Part shown: positions 27,542 to 37,501 of the stretch, piece after piece
How the letters are laid out: each line of letters opens with the position of its first letter
Position numbering within the stretch: the first letter of the stretch is position 1
Origin: Desulfobulbaceae bacterium
GTDB taxonomy: Bacteria; Desulfobacterota; Desulfobulbia; Desulfobulbales; SURF-16
Direction of reading: 5' to 3'
DNA length: 64,000 nucleotides
NCBI GenBank assembly: GCA_020444175.1
Contig: JAHLLM010000006.1
Location: forward strand, 68,204 to 132,203
Translations under genes and position numbers: made by a program
The notes under the pieces: generated by a model
What the model saw: the letters and a program-made list of their open reading frames with translations, nothing else
The model's database searches: none
Told to the model about the DNA's origin: nothing

Positions 27542-27849
27542 TATGCTTTTATCACTGTAACAATTCAGTACCGGTAGCAGCTAATTATGTATGCAGCCAC
27601 AACTGAAGTTACTCTGGACACTTCATATAACGACGTGAAGTGAAAATAAGAAATCATCAGATCCGTCCCTTGTGGGGATCTTTAAAGGCTAGGCACAGGA
27701 CTCCGTCAGTATTGTTTCAAAACAGAGAAATGATCCCTTATTAGGATAAGGAGTTACACGGGAATCTGGCGGTTTTACCCCGTGTTTGGTTGCAAATGAC
27801 CAAAGGCCCGGAGTCTCAAAAGGAATAAAAAACACGAACGAGGTTTATC
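27542..27849 (+). promoter_or_regulatory. Leader region before RND cluster with hairpins
   Basis: Perfect 7-bp stem CACTTCA/TGAAGTG (27619-27642), terminator-like but without a T-run, then a second TTTGGT/ACCAAA stem around 27786-27805. No known riboswitch class was recognised. Confidence 0.35.
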
Positions 27850-28272
27850 ATGGCAATCCGAAATATTTACATTTTTCTTACCTTACTCTTAGTTGTCGGC
27901 ATGACAATATCCACAAGTGGCTGCAGCACTCTTGGCCGTAATTTGGCTCAAGACAATACTGTAAAAATAGCGCTCTTGGATCAAAACAAAAGAGTGTATG
28001 TAAGTTCAGCAAATGTATATGAAAAAAACAATAAACTGGCTGTATATGGATTAATGAAAAAAACACCGGGCTCCAGTGTAAGATTAAGAGGGCACGTTGA
28101 CATCAATGTCATAGGTCCGGACAACAAAGTCCTTGCTGCTAAGACTGTCCGCCCCCGGCCCGTAAATCCGCATCCAAATGTAAGGACTGCCTCCTTTGCA
28201 GCATTCCTTGACATTGTTCCGCCGTCAGGATCAATTGTTCAAATTGCAGCCCATAAGGGTCTGCATCCGTAA
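27850..28272 (+). CDS. Lipoprotein of unknown function
   Basis: 140 residues. A lipoprotein signal with lipobox TSGC (Cys 25; VVGMTISTSGCSTLG) is followed by a compact beta-rich domain (VYVSSANVYEKNNKLAVYG, VRLRGHVDINVIGPDNKVL) reminiscent of FxLYD-like or Ig-like periplasmic lipoproteins. It precedes the outer-membrane efflux gene by 32 bp, so it probably belongs to the RND operon as an accessory. Confidence 0.65.
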   Translation: MAIRNIYIFLTLLLVVGMTISTSGCSTLGRNLAQDNTVKIALLDQNKRVYVSSANVYEKNNKLAVYGLMKKTPGSSVRLRGHVDINVIGPDNKVLAAKTVRPRPVNPHPNVRTASFAAFLDIVPPSGSIVQIAAHKGLHP

Positions 28273-28304
28273 ATATCTGCAAAAAACAGCAATGGAGACC
28301 AATA

Positions 28305-29630
28305 ATGCGTTTAAAAAAATATCGTCTGAACATCAGCCTGTTGGCCCTGGCGCTCATGATTGGAGGGCCAACCTCTCAACTTGTCTGGGCCGGGTCATCT
28401 GATCCAGATATGAAGTATTCATTTTCTGTTGATGAGAGAAGTAATTTTTCGGAACCAACCGAACAATTAACTAGAGGTCAGGTCATTTCTCTTGTCTTGA
28501 AAAATAACCAGGAGCTTGCCGCCTTAAATTTTCAGGTTGAAGCAGGCAAGTCTGCGACTTTGCAGGCGGGGCTTTTGGCTAACCCTGAACTTGATATTGA
28601 AGTTGAAAATTTTGCCGGTGATAATGAGATGAGCGGTTTCGATGCTGCTGAAACCACTATTGCCGTCAGTCAGCTTGTGCCGCTTGGCGGCAAACGTGAA
28701 AAGCGTCGCAGGGTAGCTGGTTTTGACGCCGCAATCGCGGAACTGGAATATCAGGCCGGCAGACTTAATTTGACTGCCGATGCCGACCGGACCTTTGTTG
28801 CCGTTTTGGCAAGTCAAGAGCGCCTGCAACTTGCAAGGGAGCAGGTACGGTTGGCTGAAGAGGTGCTTTCTACTGTTTTGGCAAGGGTTGAGGCCGGTAA
28901 AGTCTCACCAGTCGAAGCGACAAAGGCCAAGCTTTTACTTTCTACAACAAAAATTTCTCACGAAAAAGCCCGGCGGGATCTTGCTGTAAACCGAAAAAAG
29001 CTTGCCGCCTTCTGGGGAAGTGATTCACCTATTTTTACTGAGGCTGTAGGGAATTTTGATGGATCCAGCCAAACACTTCCAGACCTAAACACTCTTGCCG
29101 ATCAAGCCCTTCAGCATCCTGAAATCAACAAAAGAATACTTCAAGTAGAACAGGCCCAAACCCAGGTTTTACTGGCCCGTGCCACCCGACTGCCGGATAT
29201 AACATTCAGTGGTGGTGTGCGCCGCTTTGAAGAGACCAATGACACAGCCATTGTTGCCGGAGTCTCCATCCCCTTGATGTTTTTTAATCGGAATCAAGGC
29301 GGTATCAGTGAAGCCGGGCATAATGTTTCAAAAGCAAAAGCCACCCTCACAGCAGCCAAAGTCAGTGTCCAGACGGAGCTTGATGCTTTTTGGCAGGATT
29401 TGAAAATTCTTGAGTCAGAGGTCAAAGCCCTGGAAAGTGATGTCCTGCCCGGTGCCAATGCTGCCTTTGAAGCAGTACAGGAAGGATTCAGACACGGTAA
29501 ATTCGGTTATCTGGAAGTGCTTGATGCCCAGAAAACACTCTTTGAAATCACCCGCAGCCATATTGATACCATAGAGGCGTACCAGTTGGCCATGATCGAG
29601 ATTAAGCGGCTGACCGGACTGAATGACTAA
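28305..29630 (+). CDS. CzcC/CusC-like outer-membrane efflux protein
   Basis: 441 residues: a signal peptide, then two OEP repeats of the TolC family (LTRGQVISLVLKNNQELAALNFQVEAGKSATLQAGLLANPEL; VPLGGKREKRR; and the second half ending EAYQLAMIEIKRLTG). Trimers form a beta-barrel and a periplasmic alpha-tunnel. With the MFP and RND genes downstream it is the outer-membrane channel of a heavy-metal tripartite pump. 141 bp with an inverted repeat separate it from the MFP gene. Confidence 0.92.
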   Translation: MRLKKYRLNISLLALALMIGGPTSQLVWAGSSDPDMKYSFSVDERSNFSEPTEQLTRGQVISLVLKNNQELAALNFQVEAGKSATLQAGLLANPELDIEVENFAGDNEMSGFDAAETTIAVSQLVPLGGKREKRRRVAGFDAAIAELEYQAGRLNLTADADRTFVAVLASQERLQLAREQVRLAEEVLSTVLARVEAGKVSPVEATKAKLLLSTTKISHEKARRDLAVNRKKLAAFWGSDSPIFTEAVGNFDGSSQTLPDLNTLADQALQHPEINKRILQVEQAQTQVLLARATRLPDITFSGGVRRFEETNDTAIVAGVSIPLMFFNRNQGGISEAGHNVSKAKATLTAAKVSVQTELDAFWQDLKILESEVKALESDVLPGANAAFEAVQEGFRHGKFGYLEVLDAQKTLFEITRSHIDTIEAYQLAMIEIKRLTGLND

Positions 29631-29675
29631 TGAAAATATTAATTCTCATTCCAATGTCGTTAACGTAAAAAATCG

Positions 29676-29736
29676 GCCACGAACACTACAGAATACAAGG
29701 AAATATAAAGAAATTTTTTTCAGCGTGTTCTGTGGC
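29676..29736. repeat. Imperfect inverted repeat between czcC- and czcB-like genes
   Basis: Arms GCCAC-GAACAC and GTGTTC-TGTGGC (one or two bases of mismatch/bulge). Its arms resemble the other dispersed palindromes at 23433 and 34261. Confidence 0.5.
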
Positions 29737-29771
29737 TTCCGGGGCTTAAAAAATAAACAAGGTTACATAGA

Positions 29772-31079
29772 ATGAAAAAGAACAAATATACTTACATATT
29801 TCTCCTTTTGGCGCTGTTTGCCTTGATCGCTGCCGGCGGCTGCGATTCCGCCGGGAATGCGACTGCATCTCCTGCAGCTATAGAAAAGGACGGTCATGAC
29901 CATGATGAACATACTGGTGATGCTGAGCATGATGAGAGAGATGACCATGATGCGAAAGAAGAACATGGAGCAGACAGCCATGACGATGTCCATGGCGAGG
30001 CAGTTGAAGGCGGTCATGAAGATGTTGTACAACTCAGTGAAGCGGAACGTAATGAATTTGGGATTGAGGTCTCAATAGCTGGCCCGGGACGGCTCACAAC
30101 TTTTATCAACCTGCCCGGTGAGATTGTCATTAACAGTGACACCATGGCCCATATTGTTCCACGAGTTTCAGGAATTGTCCGGCATGTTTACAAAAAACTC
30201 GGTGATACCGTTGAAGCCGGTGAGGTGCTGGCTGAGCTTGAAAGCAGAGAGCTTGCCGAAATGAAGGTGAGTTACCTTTCAGCTCTTGAACGTTTCAACC
30301 TGGCCAAAGAGCTTTTTGACAGAGAAGAAAAACTCTGGAATAAAAAAATCACTGCTGAACAGGATTTTTTAACCACTCGGCAAGTCATGGCAGAGGCCCG
30401 CATTGAACTTCGGTCCGCTGAACAAAAACTCCATTCCCTGGGTTTTACTGAACAACATCTGGCCAGCCAAAAAAATCATCCTGACATCACCTTCACCCGC
30501 TACAAACTAACGGCTCCCTTTGAAGGGACGGTGATTGAAAAACATATAACTCTGGGAGAGACAGTCAAGGACGACAGTGAAGTCTTTATTATTGCTGATT
30601 TACGCACAGTCTGGGCGGACATCAATATTTATCAGAAAGATCTGCCTTTTATCAAAAAAGGGCAAGCTGTGGAAATTGATCAGGGCCACGACATCTCCCC
30701 TGTAACAGGGGTCATTTCCTATGTGGGCCCCATTATCGGTGAATCAACACGTACAGCCCCTGCCCGTATCGTGCTGGATAATTTAGATGGCAACCTGCGC
30801 CCCGGAATTTTTATTACCGCACAAATTGCTACAGGTGATAAAGAGGTTTCCCTGCTCATTCCCCGCAGTTCTCTCCAGACTTTTGAAGGGAAACAGGTGG
30901 TCTTTGTTCTGGATGAGGACGGCTTCGAGCCACGTCCGGTTACAATCGGACAGACAAGTTCCGAACAGGTTGAAGTTATTGAAGGACTCCAGCCCGGAGA
31001 CAGCTATGTGAGCAAGGGCGCCTTTACCCTGAAAGCCCAGCTTTCAAAAGGTGCATTTGGCGACGGCCATAACCATTAA
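29772..31079 (+). CDS. CzcB/CusB-like periplasmic adaptor with His-rich arm
   Basis: 435 residues. A lipoprotein-like signal (LLALFALIAAGGCDSAG) is followed by an unusually long His/Asp/Glu-rich arm (DGHDHDEHTGDAEHDERDDHD, through HDDVHGEAVEGGHED). The HlyD-type barrel-sandwich, lipoyl halves and alpha-hairpin come next (GELVNS-like VINSDTMAHIVPRVSGIV, YLSALERFNLAKEL). Adaptors link the RND pump to the outer channel and in CusB/CzcB also bind metal and hand it to the pump; the acidic His arm fits divalent metal binding. It is 11 bp upstream of the RND gene. Confidence 0.92.
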   Translation: MKKNKYTYIFLLLALFALIAAGGCDSAGNATASPAAIEKDGHDHDEHTGDAEHDERDDHDAKEEHGADSHDDVHGEAVEGGHEDVVQLSEAERNEFGIEVSIAGPGRLTTFINLPGEIVINSDTMAHIVPRVSGIVRHVYKKLGDTVEAGEVLAELESRELAEMKVSYLSALERFNLAKELFDREEKLWNKKITAEQDFLTTRQVMAEARIELRSAEQKLHSLGFTEQHLASQKNHPDITFTRYKLTAPFEGTVIEKHITLGETVKDDSEVFIIADLRTVWADINIYQKDLPFIKKGQAVEIDQGHDISPVTGVISYVGPIIGESTRTAPARIVLDNLDGNLRPGIFITAQIATGDKEVSLLIPRSSLQTFEGKQVVFVLDEDGFEPRPVTIGQTSSEQVEVIEGLQPGDSYVSKGAFTLKAQLSKGAFGDGHNH

Positions 31080-31090
31080 GGAGAAAAAAT

Positions 31091-34000
31091 ATGCAAAATC
31101 TTATCAAATTTCTCCTGGGAAATCGGCTGTTAATTATTATCCTGGCAGTTCTTGTTTTTGCTGCCGGTTTTTTGAGTTATCGCCAACTACCCATTGATGC
31201 CTTTCCCGATGTCACACCTTCACTGGTACAGGTTTTTACGGAAACAGAGGGTCTTGCACCGGAAGAGGTGGAAAAATATGTGACCTATCCGGTGGAAGTG
31301 GCCATGAACGGCCTGCCTGATCTACAGGAGATACGCTCTATTTCAAATTTCGGCCTTTCCGTGATCAATATCTATTTCAAGGATGGTACGGATATTTACT
31401 TTGCCAGACAGCTGGTGAATGAACGGCTGCAAATGGCCAGAGAAGAGATCCCTGAAGGATTTGGTGAGCCTGAAATGGGACCCATTGCCACGGGCCTTGG
31501 CCAGATCCTTTTTTATGTGCTTGAGGATGAAACCGGTAACCGAACACCCCAGGAGATGCGAGAAATCCAGGATTGGCTCATTAAATTTAATATTCAGACC
31601 GTACCGGGTGTGACGGAAATCCTTTCTCTGGGCGGTGAAGTCAAGCAGTTTCAGGTGCAGATCCGTCCGGAGGCCCTGTTGCGCTACGACCTCTCCGTCA
31701 ATGATATTCTGGAGAGGATACAAACCAATAATTCCAATGTGGGCGCTCAGTTCATCGTTCAAAATTCAGAAGAATTTGTTGTTCGGTCAATAGGGCTTGT
31801 GGAACGAATTGAGGATCTTGAAAATGTGGTGCTCAAGGTTCTTGACGGCACCCCGATTTACCTGAAACAAGTGGCTGATATCGTCATCGGCGGTGAAATT
31901 CGCCGGGGACTTGCCACCATGGATGGTAAAGGCGAGGTGGTGGTTGGTATGATCTTAAAGCTCATCGGCACCAACACCTCCACCGTTATCAGCGATATCA
32001 AGACCCGCATGGAAGAGATCAACAAGGCCCTGCCGGAGGGGGTAAAAGTTGTCCCCTATTACGACCAGGGCAAGCTGGTAGGCAAATGTATAAGCACCGT
32101 GACCAATGCCCTGCTGCAGGGCATTGGTCTTGTGGCCCTGGTATTACTGGTTTTCATGGGGGGGCTGCGGCCTTCACTGGTGGTGGCTATATCCATCCCC
32201 TTTTCCATCCTCTTTGCCTTTATTCTCATGAATATTTTTCATATCTCAGCCAATCTCATGAGCTTGGGAGGCCTTGCCATTGCCATCGGCATGATGGTGG
32301 ACGGCACCATTGTTATTGTAGAAAATATCGACCGCATGCTCAAAAAAGCAGACCCCTATGAATCAAGGGCACATGTCATTGTCAAGGCCTGTGCCGAGGT
32401 CGGGCGGCCTATTTTGTTTGCTATTTCCATTATCATTATAGTTTTCCTGCCGCTTTTTACCCTGCAGGGAGTTGAGGGAAAAACCTTTCGGCCTCTGGCC
32501 TATACTGTATCTCTGGCCATGCTTGGTTCGATGATTTATGCCCTGTTCATGGCCCCTGTTGCGGCCGACATATTAATGCGTCGTCCCAAAAAAGACGCCA
32601 AGACAAATGAAACAGCGCTTGTCAGGTTGTTGCTTGCTCCCTACACCCCCATTGTCGAGCTCTTTGTCCGCAAGAGGCTGCTTGCCGTCATCTTGTCAGT
32701 TGCTATGCTGCTTGCCGGTATTCTGATCTATCCGCGGCTCGGTTCGGAGTTTGTCCCCCGATTAAATGAAGGGGATTTGATGGTGCGTGCCACCATGGCC
32801 CCTTCGATTTCACTTGAGGATGCACGGGACACCATGCTTCTTTTTGAGCGGCGCTTGATGACTAAGTTCCCCGAGGTGGTACGAGTTGTCTCCAGGGTTG
32901 GCCGGGGAGAGGTTGGCGCCCATGCTGATCCGGTAAACAGCGCGGAAGCCTTTGTGGGATTAAAGCCGCAGAGTGAGTGGCAGACGGCCCAAACTCCCGA
33001 TGAACTGTACGGTCTGATGAGCGAGGAATTTGAGAATTTCCCAGGAGTGCAGTTTAACTTTACCCAGCCCATTGCCGCAGCGGTTGATGAACTCCTCACC
33101 GGAACCAAGGCAGAGCTTGCATTGAAAATCTTTGGACCGGACATGGAGATTTTGAAAGAGAAATCTGCTGAAATTGAGGCTGTAATCCGTAAAACCAAAG
33201 GAGCCAGTGATGTCCAGAAAGATCAGGTCAGCGGGACTCCCCAACTTCGTATCACGGTGGACCGCCAGGCCATTGCTCGTTACGGGATTAACGTGGAGGA
33301 CGTGCAAAGCGTCATCCGCACAGCGGTTGGCGGTGAGTCTGCCGGACAGATATTTGAAGGGATACGCCGTTTTGATATTCTGGTCCGCTTCACCCCAGAG
33401 GCGAGAAACAACGCCGATGCCATCGGCAGGATCTTGATAACAGGACCGGGCGGCGAAAAACTTCCCCTTGCGCAACTTGCCAGAATTGAGAAGGTGGTCG
33501 GGCCACGGCAGATCACCCGTCAAAACAGCCAGCGCTTTATCACGGTGCAGTGCAATGTGCGTGGCCGTGACATTGGTTCATTTGTGGCAGAGGCCCAGGA
33601 AAATATTGATGCAGCGGTGGATATGCCTCCCGGATATCTGTTAAAATGGGGTGGACAGTTTGAATTGCAGCAGCAGGCAAATAAGCGCCTTGCCCTGGTG
33701 GTGCCCATTACCCTGCTTGCTGTTTTTATTCTGCTTTTTTCTAATTTTAATTCGTTGAAAAATTCCTTGCTGATTATTTTCAATATTCCTCTCGCCCTGG
33801 TTGGGGGTGTCGTGGCCCTGTGGGTTACAGGTCAGAATCTGTCGGTTCCCGCCTCTGTTGGTTTTATCGCCTTGTTCGGCATTGCTCTGGAAAACGGGAT
33901 GGTGCTGGTCACCTACATTAACCAGTTGGTGATGGACGGAGTCAGTATCGGCAAGGCCTCGATACAGGGAGCCTGCCTGCGTTTACGTCCGGTACTCATG

Positions 34001-34180
34001 ACGGCGGTGACCACAGCTCTCGGCCTTGTACCGCTTCTTTTTTCCAGCGGCACCGGCAGTGAGGTGCAGCGTCCCCTGGCCACCGTGGTCATTGGCGGAC
34101 TCATTACCTCAACTCTGCTGACCCTGCTGGTTCTGCCTGCCCTATATAAATGGTTTGCTGTGAGAGTTGAGCATGAATAA
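31091..34180 (+). CDS. CzcA/CusA-family heavy-metal RND pump
   Basis: 1029 residues with the 12-helix RND layout. It starts with NRLLIIILAVLVFAAGFLSYRQLPIDAFPDVTP and has TM4 MSLGGLAIAIGMMVDGTIVIVENIDRML with the proton-relay Asp and Glu, plus the duplicated second half. The first relay Asp found in CzcA (DFG motif) is absent and the SLGGLAIAIG segment is closer to CusA-like pumps, but I cannot confirm the Cu/Ag Met triad, so the substrate is left open between Cu(I)/Ag(I) and divalent metals. It is driven by proton motive force and works with the two genes upstream. The stop is followed by a palindrome and the PII-like gene. Confidence 0.93.
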   Translation: MQNLIKFLLGNRLLIIILAVLVFAAGFLSYRQLPIDAFPDVTPSLVQVFTETEGLAPEEVEKYVTYPVEVAMNGLPDLQEIRSISNFGLSVINIYFKDGTDIYFARQLVNERLQMAREEIPEGFGEPEMGPIATGLGQILFYVLEDETGNRTPQEMREIQDWLIKFNIQTVPGVTEILSLGGEVKQFQVQIRPEALLRYDLSVNDILERIQTNNSNVGAQFIVQNSEEFVVRSIGLVERIEDLENVVLKVLDGTPIYLKQVADIVIGGEIRRGLATMDGKGEVVVGMILKLIGTNTSTVISDIKTRMEEINKALPEGVKVVPYYDQGKLVGKCISTVTNALLQGIGLVALVLLVFMGGLRPSLVVAISIPFSILFAFILMNIFHISANLMSLGGLAIAIGMMVDGTIVIVENIDRMLKKADPYESRAHVIVKACAEVGRPILFAISIIIIVFLPLFTLQGVEGKTFRPLAYTVSLAMLGSMIYALFMAPVAADILMRRPKKDAKTNETALVRLLLAPYTPIVELFVRKRLLAVILSVAMLLAGILIYPRLGSEFVPRLNEGDLMVRATMAPSISLEDARDTMLLFERRLMTKFPEVVRVVSRVGRGEVGAHADPVNSAEAFVGLKPQSEWQTAQTPDELYGLMSEEFENFPGVQFNFTQPIAAAVDELLTGTKAELALKIFGPDMEILKEKSAEIEAVIRKTKGASDVQKDQVSGTPQLRITVDRQAIARYGINVEDVQSVIRTAVGGESAGQIFEGIRRFDILVRFTPEARNNADAIGRILITGPGGEKLPLAQLARIEKVVGPRQITRQNSQRFITVQCNVRGRDIGSFVAEAQENIDAAVDMPPGYLLKWGGQFELQQQANKRLALVVPITLLAVFILLFSNFNSLKNSLLIIFNIPLALVGGVVALWVTGQNLSVPASVGFIALFGIALENGMVLVTYINQLVMDGVSIGKASIQGACLRLRPVLMTAVTTALGLVPLLFSSGTGSEVQRPLATVVIGGLITSTLLTLLVLPALYKWFAVRVEHE

Positions 34181-34260
34181 TAGTGCCATTGAGAGTTTAT
34201 TCAAATTTTTCGACTTTGGCTGAATAGTTACGGACGAAACAAAAATAAACATAAAGACAC

Positions 34261-34309
34261 AAAGAGCACGAGGAAAGATATGGATACAATCTGTTCCTTC
34301 GTGTTCTTT
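34261..34309. repeat. Dispersed-type inverted repeat after RND gene
   Basis: AAAGAGCACGAGGAA pairs with TTCCTTCGTGTTCTTT around an 18-nt loop, with one bulge. The AAGACACAAAGAGCACGAGG style is known from palindromic repeats scattered in deltaproteobacterial genomes. Confidence 0.55.
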
Positions 34310-34384
34310 CTGGTGGGTACAAGGTAACCTTATTTTTTTTAGTGATGTCACTAGGTCTGTGGTTACACTAAAAGAGGAGAAAAC

Positions 34385-34732
34385 ATGAAAGAAATAAAAG
34401 CCTTTATAAAGGAACGCAAGGTTGATGATGTGGTGTTTGCTCTAAGTAAAATACCAGAATTAACAGGTCTAAGCATTTCGAGCAGTAAAGGTTTCGGCAG
34501 GGGCCGGGGAAAAACCAGGGGTGAAAAAATGACTGTATTTGATGATCGTCTCTTTGACGTTCCCGGGGTCAAACTGGAGGTCATGTGCCAGGATGAACTC
34601 GTTAATACAGTCATTGATACCATTGTCAAGCATGCCCATACAGGCCTACGGAGCGACGGCAAAATATACGTTACCCACATTGAAACTGCGGTGAGGATCA
34701 GTAGCGGTGAACGAGGTGAAGCTGCTGTGTAA
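34385..34732 (+). CDS. PII-like signalling protein of the metal-RND-associated type
   Basis: 115 residues with the PII ferredoxin-like fold: MKEIKAFIKERKVDDVVFALSKI, a T-loop region GRGRGKTRGEKMTVFDDR, VPGVKLEVMCQDELVNTVIDTIVKHAHTG, KIYVTHIETAVRISSGERGEAAV. The classical Tyr51 uridylylation site is not evident. A subgroup of PII proteins is known to lie next to heavy-metal RND genes, and this one is 204 bp after the RND gene on the same strand. It may couple nucleotide state to metal export rather than to nitrogen (inference). Confidence 0.82.
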   Translation: MKEIKAFIKERKVDDVVFALSKIPELTGLSISSSKGFGRGRGKTRGEKMTVFDDRLFDVPGVKLEVMCQDELVNTVIDTIVKHAHTGLRSDGKIYVTHIETAVRISSGERGEAAV

Positions 34733-34771
34733 ATGTAATGATAGGAATTTGAACGTGTCAGGTGATTTCTG

Positions 34772-34831
34772 AAGATTGCCTTCCACACAAATTTGAACTT
34801 ATATCAATTACGTATATAGACTGGCAATCTT
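34772..34831. promoter_or_regulatory. Widely spaced inverted repeat before P-type ATPase
   Basis: AAGATTGCC (34772-34780) and GGCAATCTT (34823-34831) are exact inverse copies 42 bp apart in the region before the ATPase start. This could be an operator pair or a leader hairpin. Confidence 0.35.
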
Positions 34832-34909
34832 AAGCGTTCATGCGCCTTCCCTAACCAGGATGACTATTCTATCTACGTAACAAACTTACGCTCTCGTATA
34901 GGAGAACTA

Positions 34910-37078
34910 ATGTCTCGAAGAATTGATTATAAAGTTCAAGGACTAGATTGCTCGGAAGAGGTAATCATTCTCCGCCGCGAGGTCGGAGGGAAACCTGGAA
35001 TCATCGATCTCGAATTTGATGTTATCAATGCCAGGATGACGGTGGAGTTCGAGTCTGATGTACTATCCTCTGACGAGATTGTCCAGGCGGTTCGCGCAGC
35101 AGGTATGGAGGCAACGCCTTGGGAGCTGCGAAAAACCCGTGAGCAGGAATCCTTTTGGAATCGATACGGTAGGTTGATCATGACGGTTATGAGCGGAGCG
35201 CTTCTTCTGACCGCGTTCGGCACCCATTGGGTGTTGCACGGCAGCCTGACAGATGCTTTTGCCGGTGGCCAGAACGAGCAACACATTTTCCCACGATCCG
35301 TGATGTTGCTCTATTTTTTCGCCGCTGTAGCCGGTGCCTGGTACGTCGTACCCAAGGCTTTTCAGTCTGCTAGGCGTCTCCGGCCGGACATGAATTTCTT
35401 GATGGTCGCCGCTGTCATCGGGGCGTTTATCCTCGGCGAGTGGTTTGAGGCGGCCACGGTCGCGTTTCTGTTTGCTCTTTCGTTGTTGCTGGAGCAATGG
35501 AGCGTCGAGCGCGCGCGGAATGCCATTGGTGCGCTTTTGAATCTGGCACCGACCACAGCCCGCTATCGTTTCCCGGACCACAGCGATATCCATGAAAAGC
35601 CCGTGGTGGATATCCCCCTTGGCGCCATCGTCCTGGTCCGCCCGGGTGAGAGGGTTGCGCTGGACGGAGAGGTGGTCAAGGGTGAATCCTCGGTGAACCA
35701 GGCCCCGATCACCGGTGAATCGATGCCGGTCGCCAAACGCCCAGGCGATCAAGTCTATGCCGGCACCATCAATCAGGATGGCGTTCTGGAGTTTCGTGCT
35801 AATCGGATGGCCGGCGATACTACCTTGGCGCGGATTATTGCGATGGTTGAAAGCGCCCAGTCGCGGCGTGCCAGCAGTCAACAATGGGTTGAACGCTTCT
35901 CGGCCTACTACACCCCGGCCATGATGTTCCTGGCGCTTGGTATCGCGGCCCTGTTGCCGATATTGACAGGTATCTCATGGGCAGAGGGAGTTTACCGCGG
36001 CCTGGTGATTCTGGTCATCGCCTGCCCCTGCGCCCTGGTGATCTCCACGCCGGTGAGCATTGTCTCGGCTCTGACAGCTGCGGCTCGTAACGGGGTGCTG
36101 ATCAAGGGCGGCCTTTACCTTGAGTCGGCAGGACGCCTTCGAGTCCTCGCGCTTGATAAAACCGGGACTCTCACCAAAGGTCGGCCTGAGGTGCGACGCC
36201 TGGTGCCCCTCGACGGCCACAGCGAACGGGAGCTTCTGGAGCGAGCTGCAGCACTGGAAGCCGACAGTGAACATCCTCTGGCCAGGGCGATTCTGCGCAA
36301 GGCGCGTGAATCCGAGATTGATGTTGTTCCGACCGAGCAATTTATAGCGGTTCCTGGCAAGGGCGCGGAGGGGCGTATCGCTGGCAGGTTATTCTGGATC
36401 GGCAGCCACCGGATGATGCACGAAAAAGCTCAGGAGACTCCGGAAATACATGCCTGGGCGAAAGAGTTGGAGGATGCTGGCCACTCCGTTGTCGCAATCG
36501 GCAACGAGAGCCATGTCTGTGGGCTGATCAGTATTGCGGATAGCCTGCGCGAGGGCGTTCCGCAAATTATCGCAGATATCAAGCAGGCTGGCGTGAAGCG
36601 GATTGTGATGCTCACCGGTGACAATGAAGGGACCGCCAGGACTATTGCAGCTGAGGCTGGAATCGATGAATACCGCTGTGAACTTCTGCCCGAGGATAAG
36701 GTCGAAGCAATCGGACGGCTTGTCCGCGAGGACAAGTTCGTGGCCATGGTTGGCGACGGTATAAACGATGCCCCGGCGATGGCAGCAGCGACCTTCGGGA
36801 TTGCGATGGGGGCGATGGGGACAGATGCCGCCCTGGAAACGGCAGATATGGCCTTGATGTCCGACGATCTGTCAAAACTACCCTGGCTGATCCGTCACTC
36901 CCGGCGGACCTTACGGAATATCCAGCAGAACATCAGCTTCGCCCTGGGGCTCAAATTAGTGTTTATCGTTTTAACCCTGTTCGGCATGTCTTCGCTCTGG
37001 ATGGCCATCGCCGCCGATACCGGAGCAACGTTATTGGTGGTATTTAACGGCTTGCGGCTTCTAAACGATCTCCCCTGA
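34910..37078 (+). CDS. Zn/Cd/Pb-type P1B ATPase (ZntA/CadA-like)
   Basis: 722 residues. The N-terminal HMA-like domain has GLDCSEEV in place of the GMxCxxC site, so only one Cys with adjacent acidic residues. The core has VNQAPITGESMPV, ACPCALVISTPVSIV, ALDKTGTLTKG, SEHPLA and GDGINDAPA, and the C-terminal AADTGATLLVVFNGLRLL carries the Asp-Gly pair of P1B-2 Zn(II)/Cd(II)/Pb(II) pumps. It exports divalent metal from the cytosol. By eye the coding sequence is distinctly more GC-rich (many GCC, CGC, GGC codons) than its neighbours, suggesting separate acquisition. The start ATG has AGGAG seven bases upstream. Confidence 0.92.
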   Translation: MSRRIDYKVQGLDCSEEVIILRREVGGKPGIIDLEFDVINARMTVEFESDVLSSDEIVQAVRAAGMEATPWELRKTREQESFWNRYGRLIMTVMSGALLLTAFGTHWVLHGSLTDAFAGGQNEQHIFPRSVMLLYFFAAVAGAWYVVPKAFQSARRLRPDMNFLMVAAVIGAFILGEWFEAATVAFLFALSLLLEQWSVERARNAIGALLNLAPTTARYRFPDHSDIHEKPVVDIPLGAIVLVRPGERVALDGEVVKGESSVNQAPITGESMPVAKRPGDQVYAGTINQDGVLEFRANRMAGDTTLARIIAMVESAQSRRASSQQWVERFSAYYTPAMMFLALGIAALLPILTGISWAEGVYRGLVILVIACPCALVISTPVSIVSALTAAARNGVLIKGGLYLESAGRLRVLALDKTGTLTKGRPEVRRLVPLDGHSERELLERAAALEADSEHPLARAILRKARESEIDVVPTEQFIAVPGKGAEGRIAGRLFWIGSHRMMHEKAQETPEIHAWAKELEDAGHSVVAIGNESHVCGLISIADSLREGVPQIIADIKQAGVKRIVMLTGDNEGTARTIAAEAGIDEYRCELLPEDKVEAIGRLVREDKFVAMVGDGINDAPAMAAATFGIAMGAMGTDAALETADMALMSDDLSKLPWLIRHSRRTLRNIQQNISFALGLKLVFIVLTLFGMSSLWMAIAADTGATLLVVFNGLRLLNDLP

Positions 37079-37501
37079 AGCAAAAGACAGGAGACACCCC
37101 CGCTCTGGCCCGGCATTATATTAATGAAAGAATACTGCCTGTAAAGCACACGCATTATTATATAATCGCTTCAGGAATCTGGTACTTTAGAATATTGCCC
37201 GGAAGAGGAAAAATAAGTCTTCCAGGCTCCAGGATAAGGTGCTTCCAGAAAAGCCACATAATCTCATCGCATTACTATCTAAAAAATAGACACCTTCCTC
37301 TTTTTCTTTCCTCTTTAACTGTCTCGTTATTGGGCACTTCTGCTTTACCTCGACAAAGGCACTTCCTTCTGTTTTGGAATAATCCTCTTATTCCTGCTGG
37401 TTATCCTCTTTGTGCAAAAAAAGATTTCTTCCGGCACACCCTCTGCAATAGACAAACTCAAAGTAAAACGTATAATCTCATCTCATTCAGGGAGTCGCAG
37501 T
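37079..37501. other. Intergenic stretch, no gene recognised
   Basis: An in-frame extension of the following gene reaches 37412 but shows no protein-like features before the RRKF signal. No promoter could be assigned with confidence. Confidence 0.45.

Noticed and set aside
35063-35884. 273-residue frame opposite the Zn/Cd-type ATPase
   Set aside because: Antisense shadow in a GC-rich gene, no protein-like motifs.
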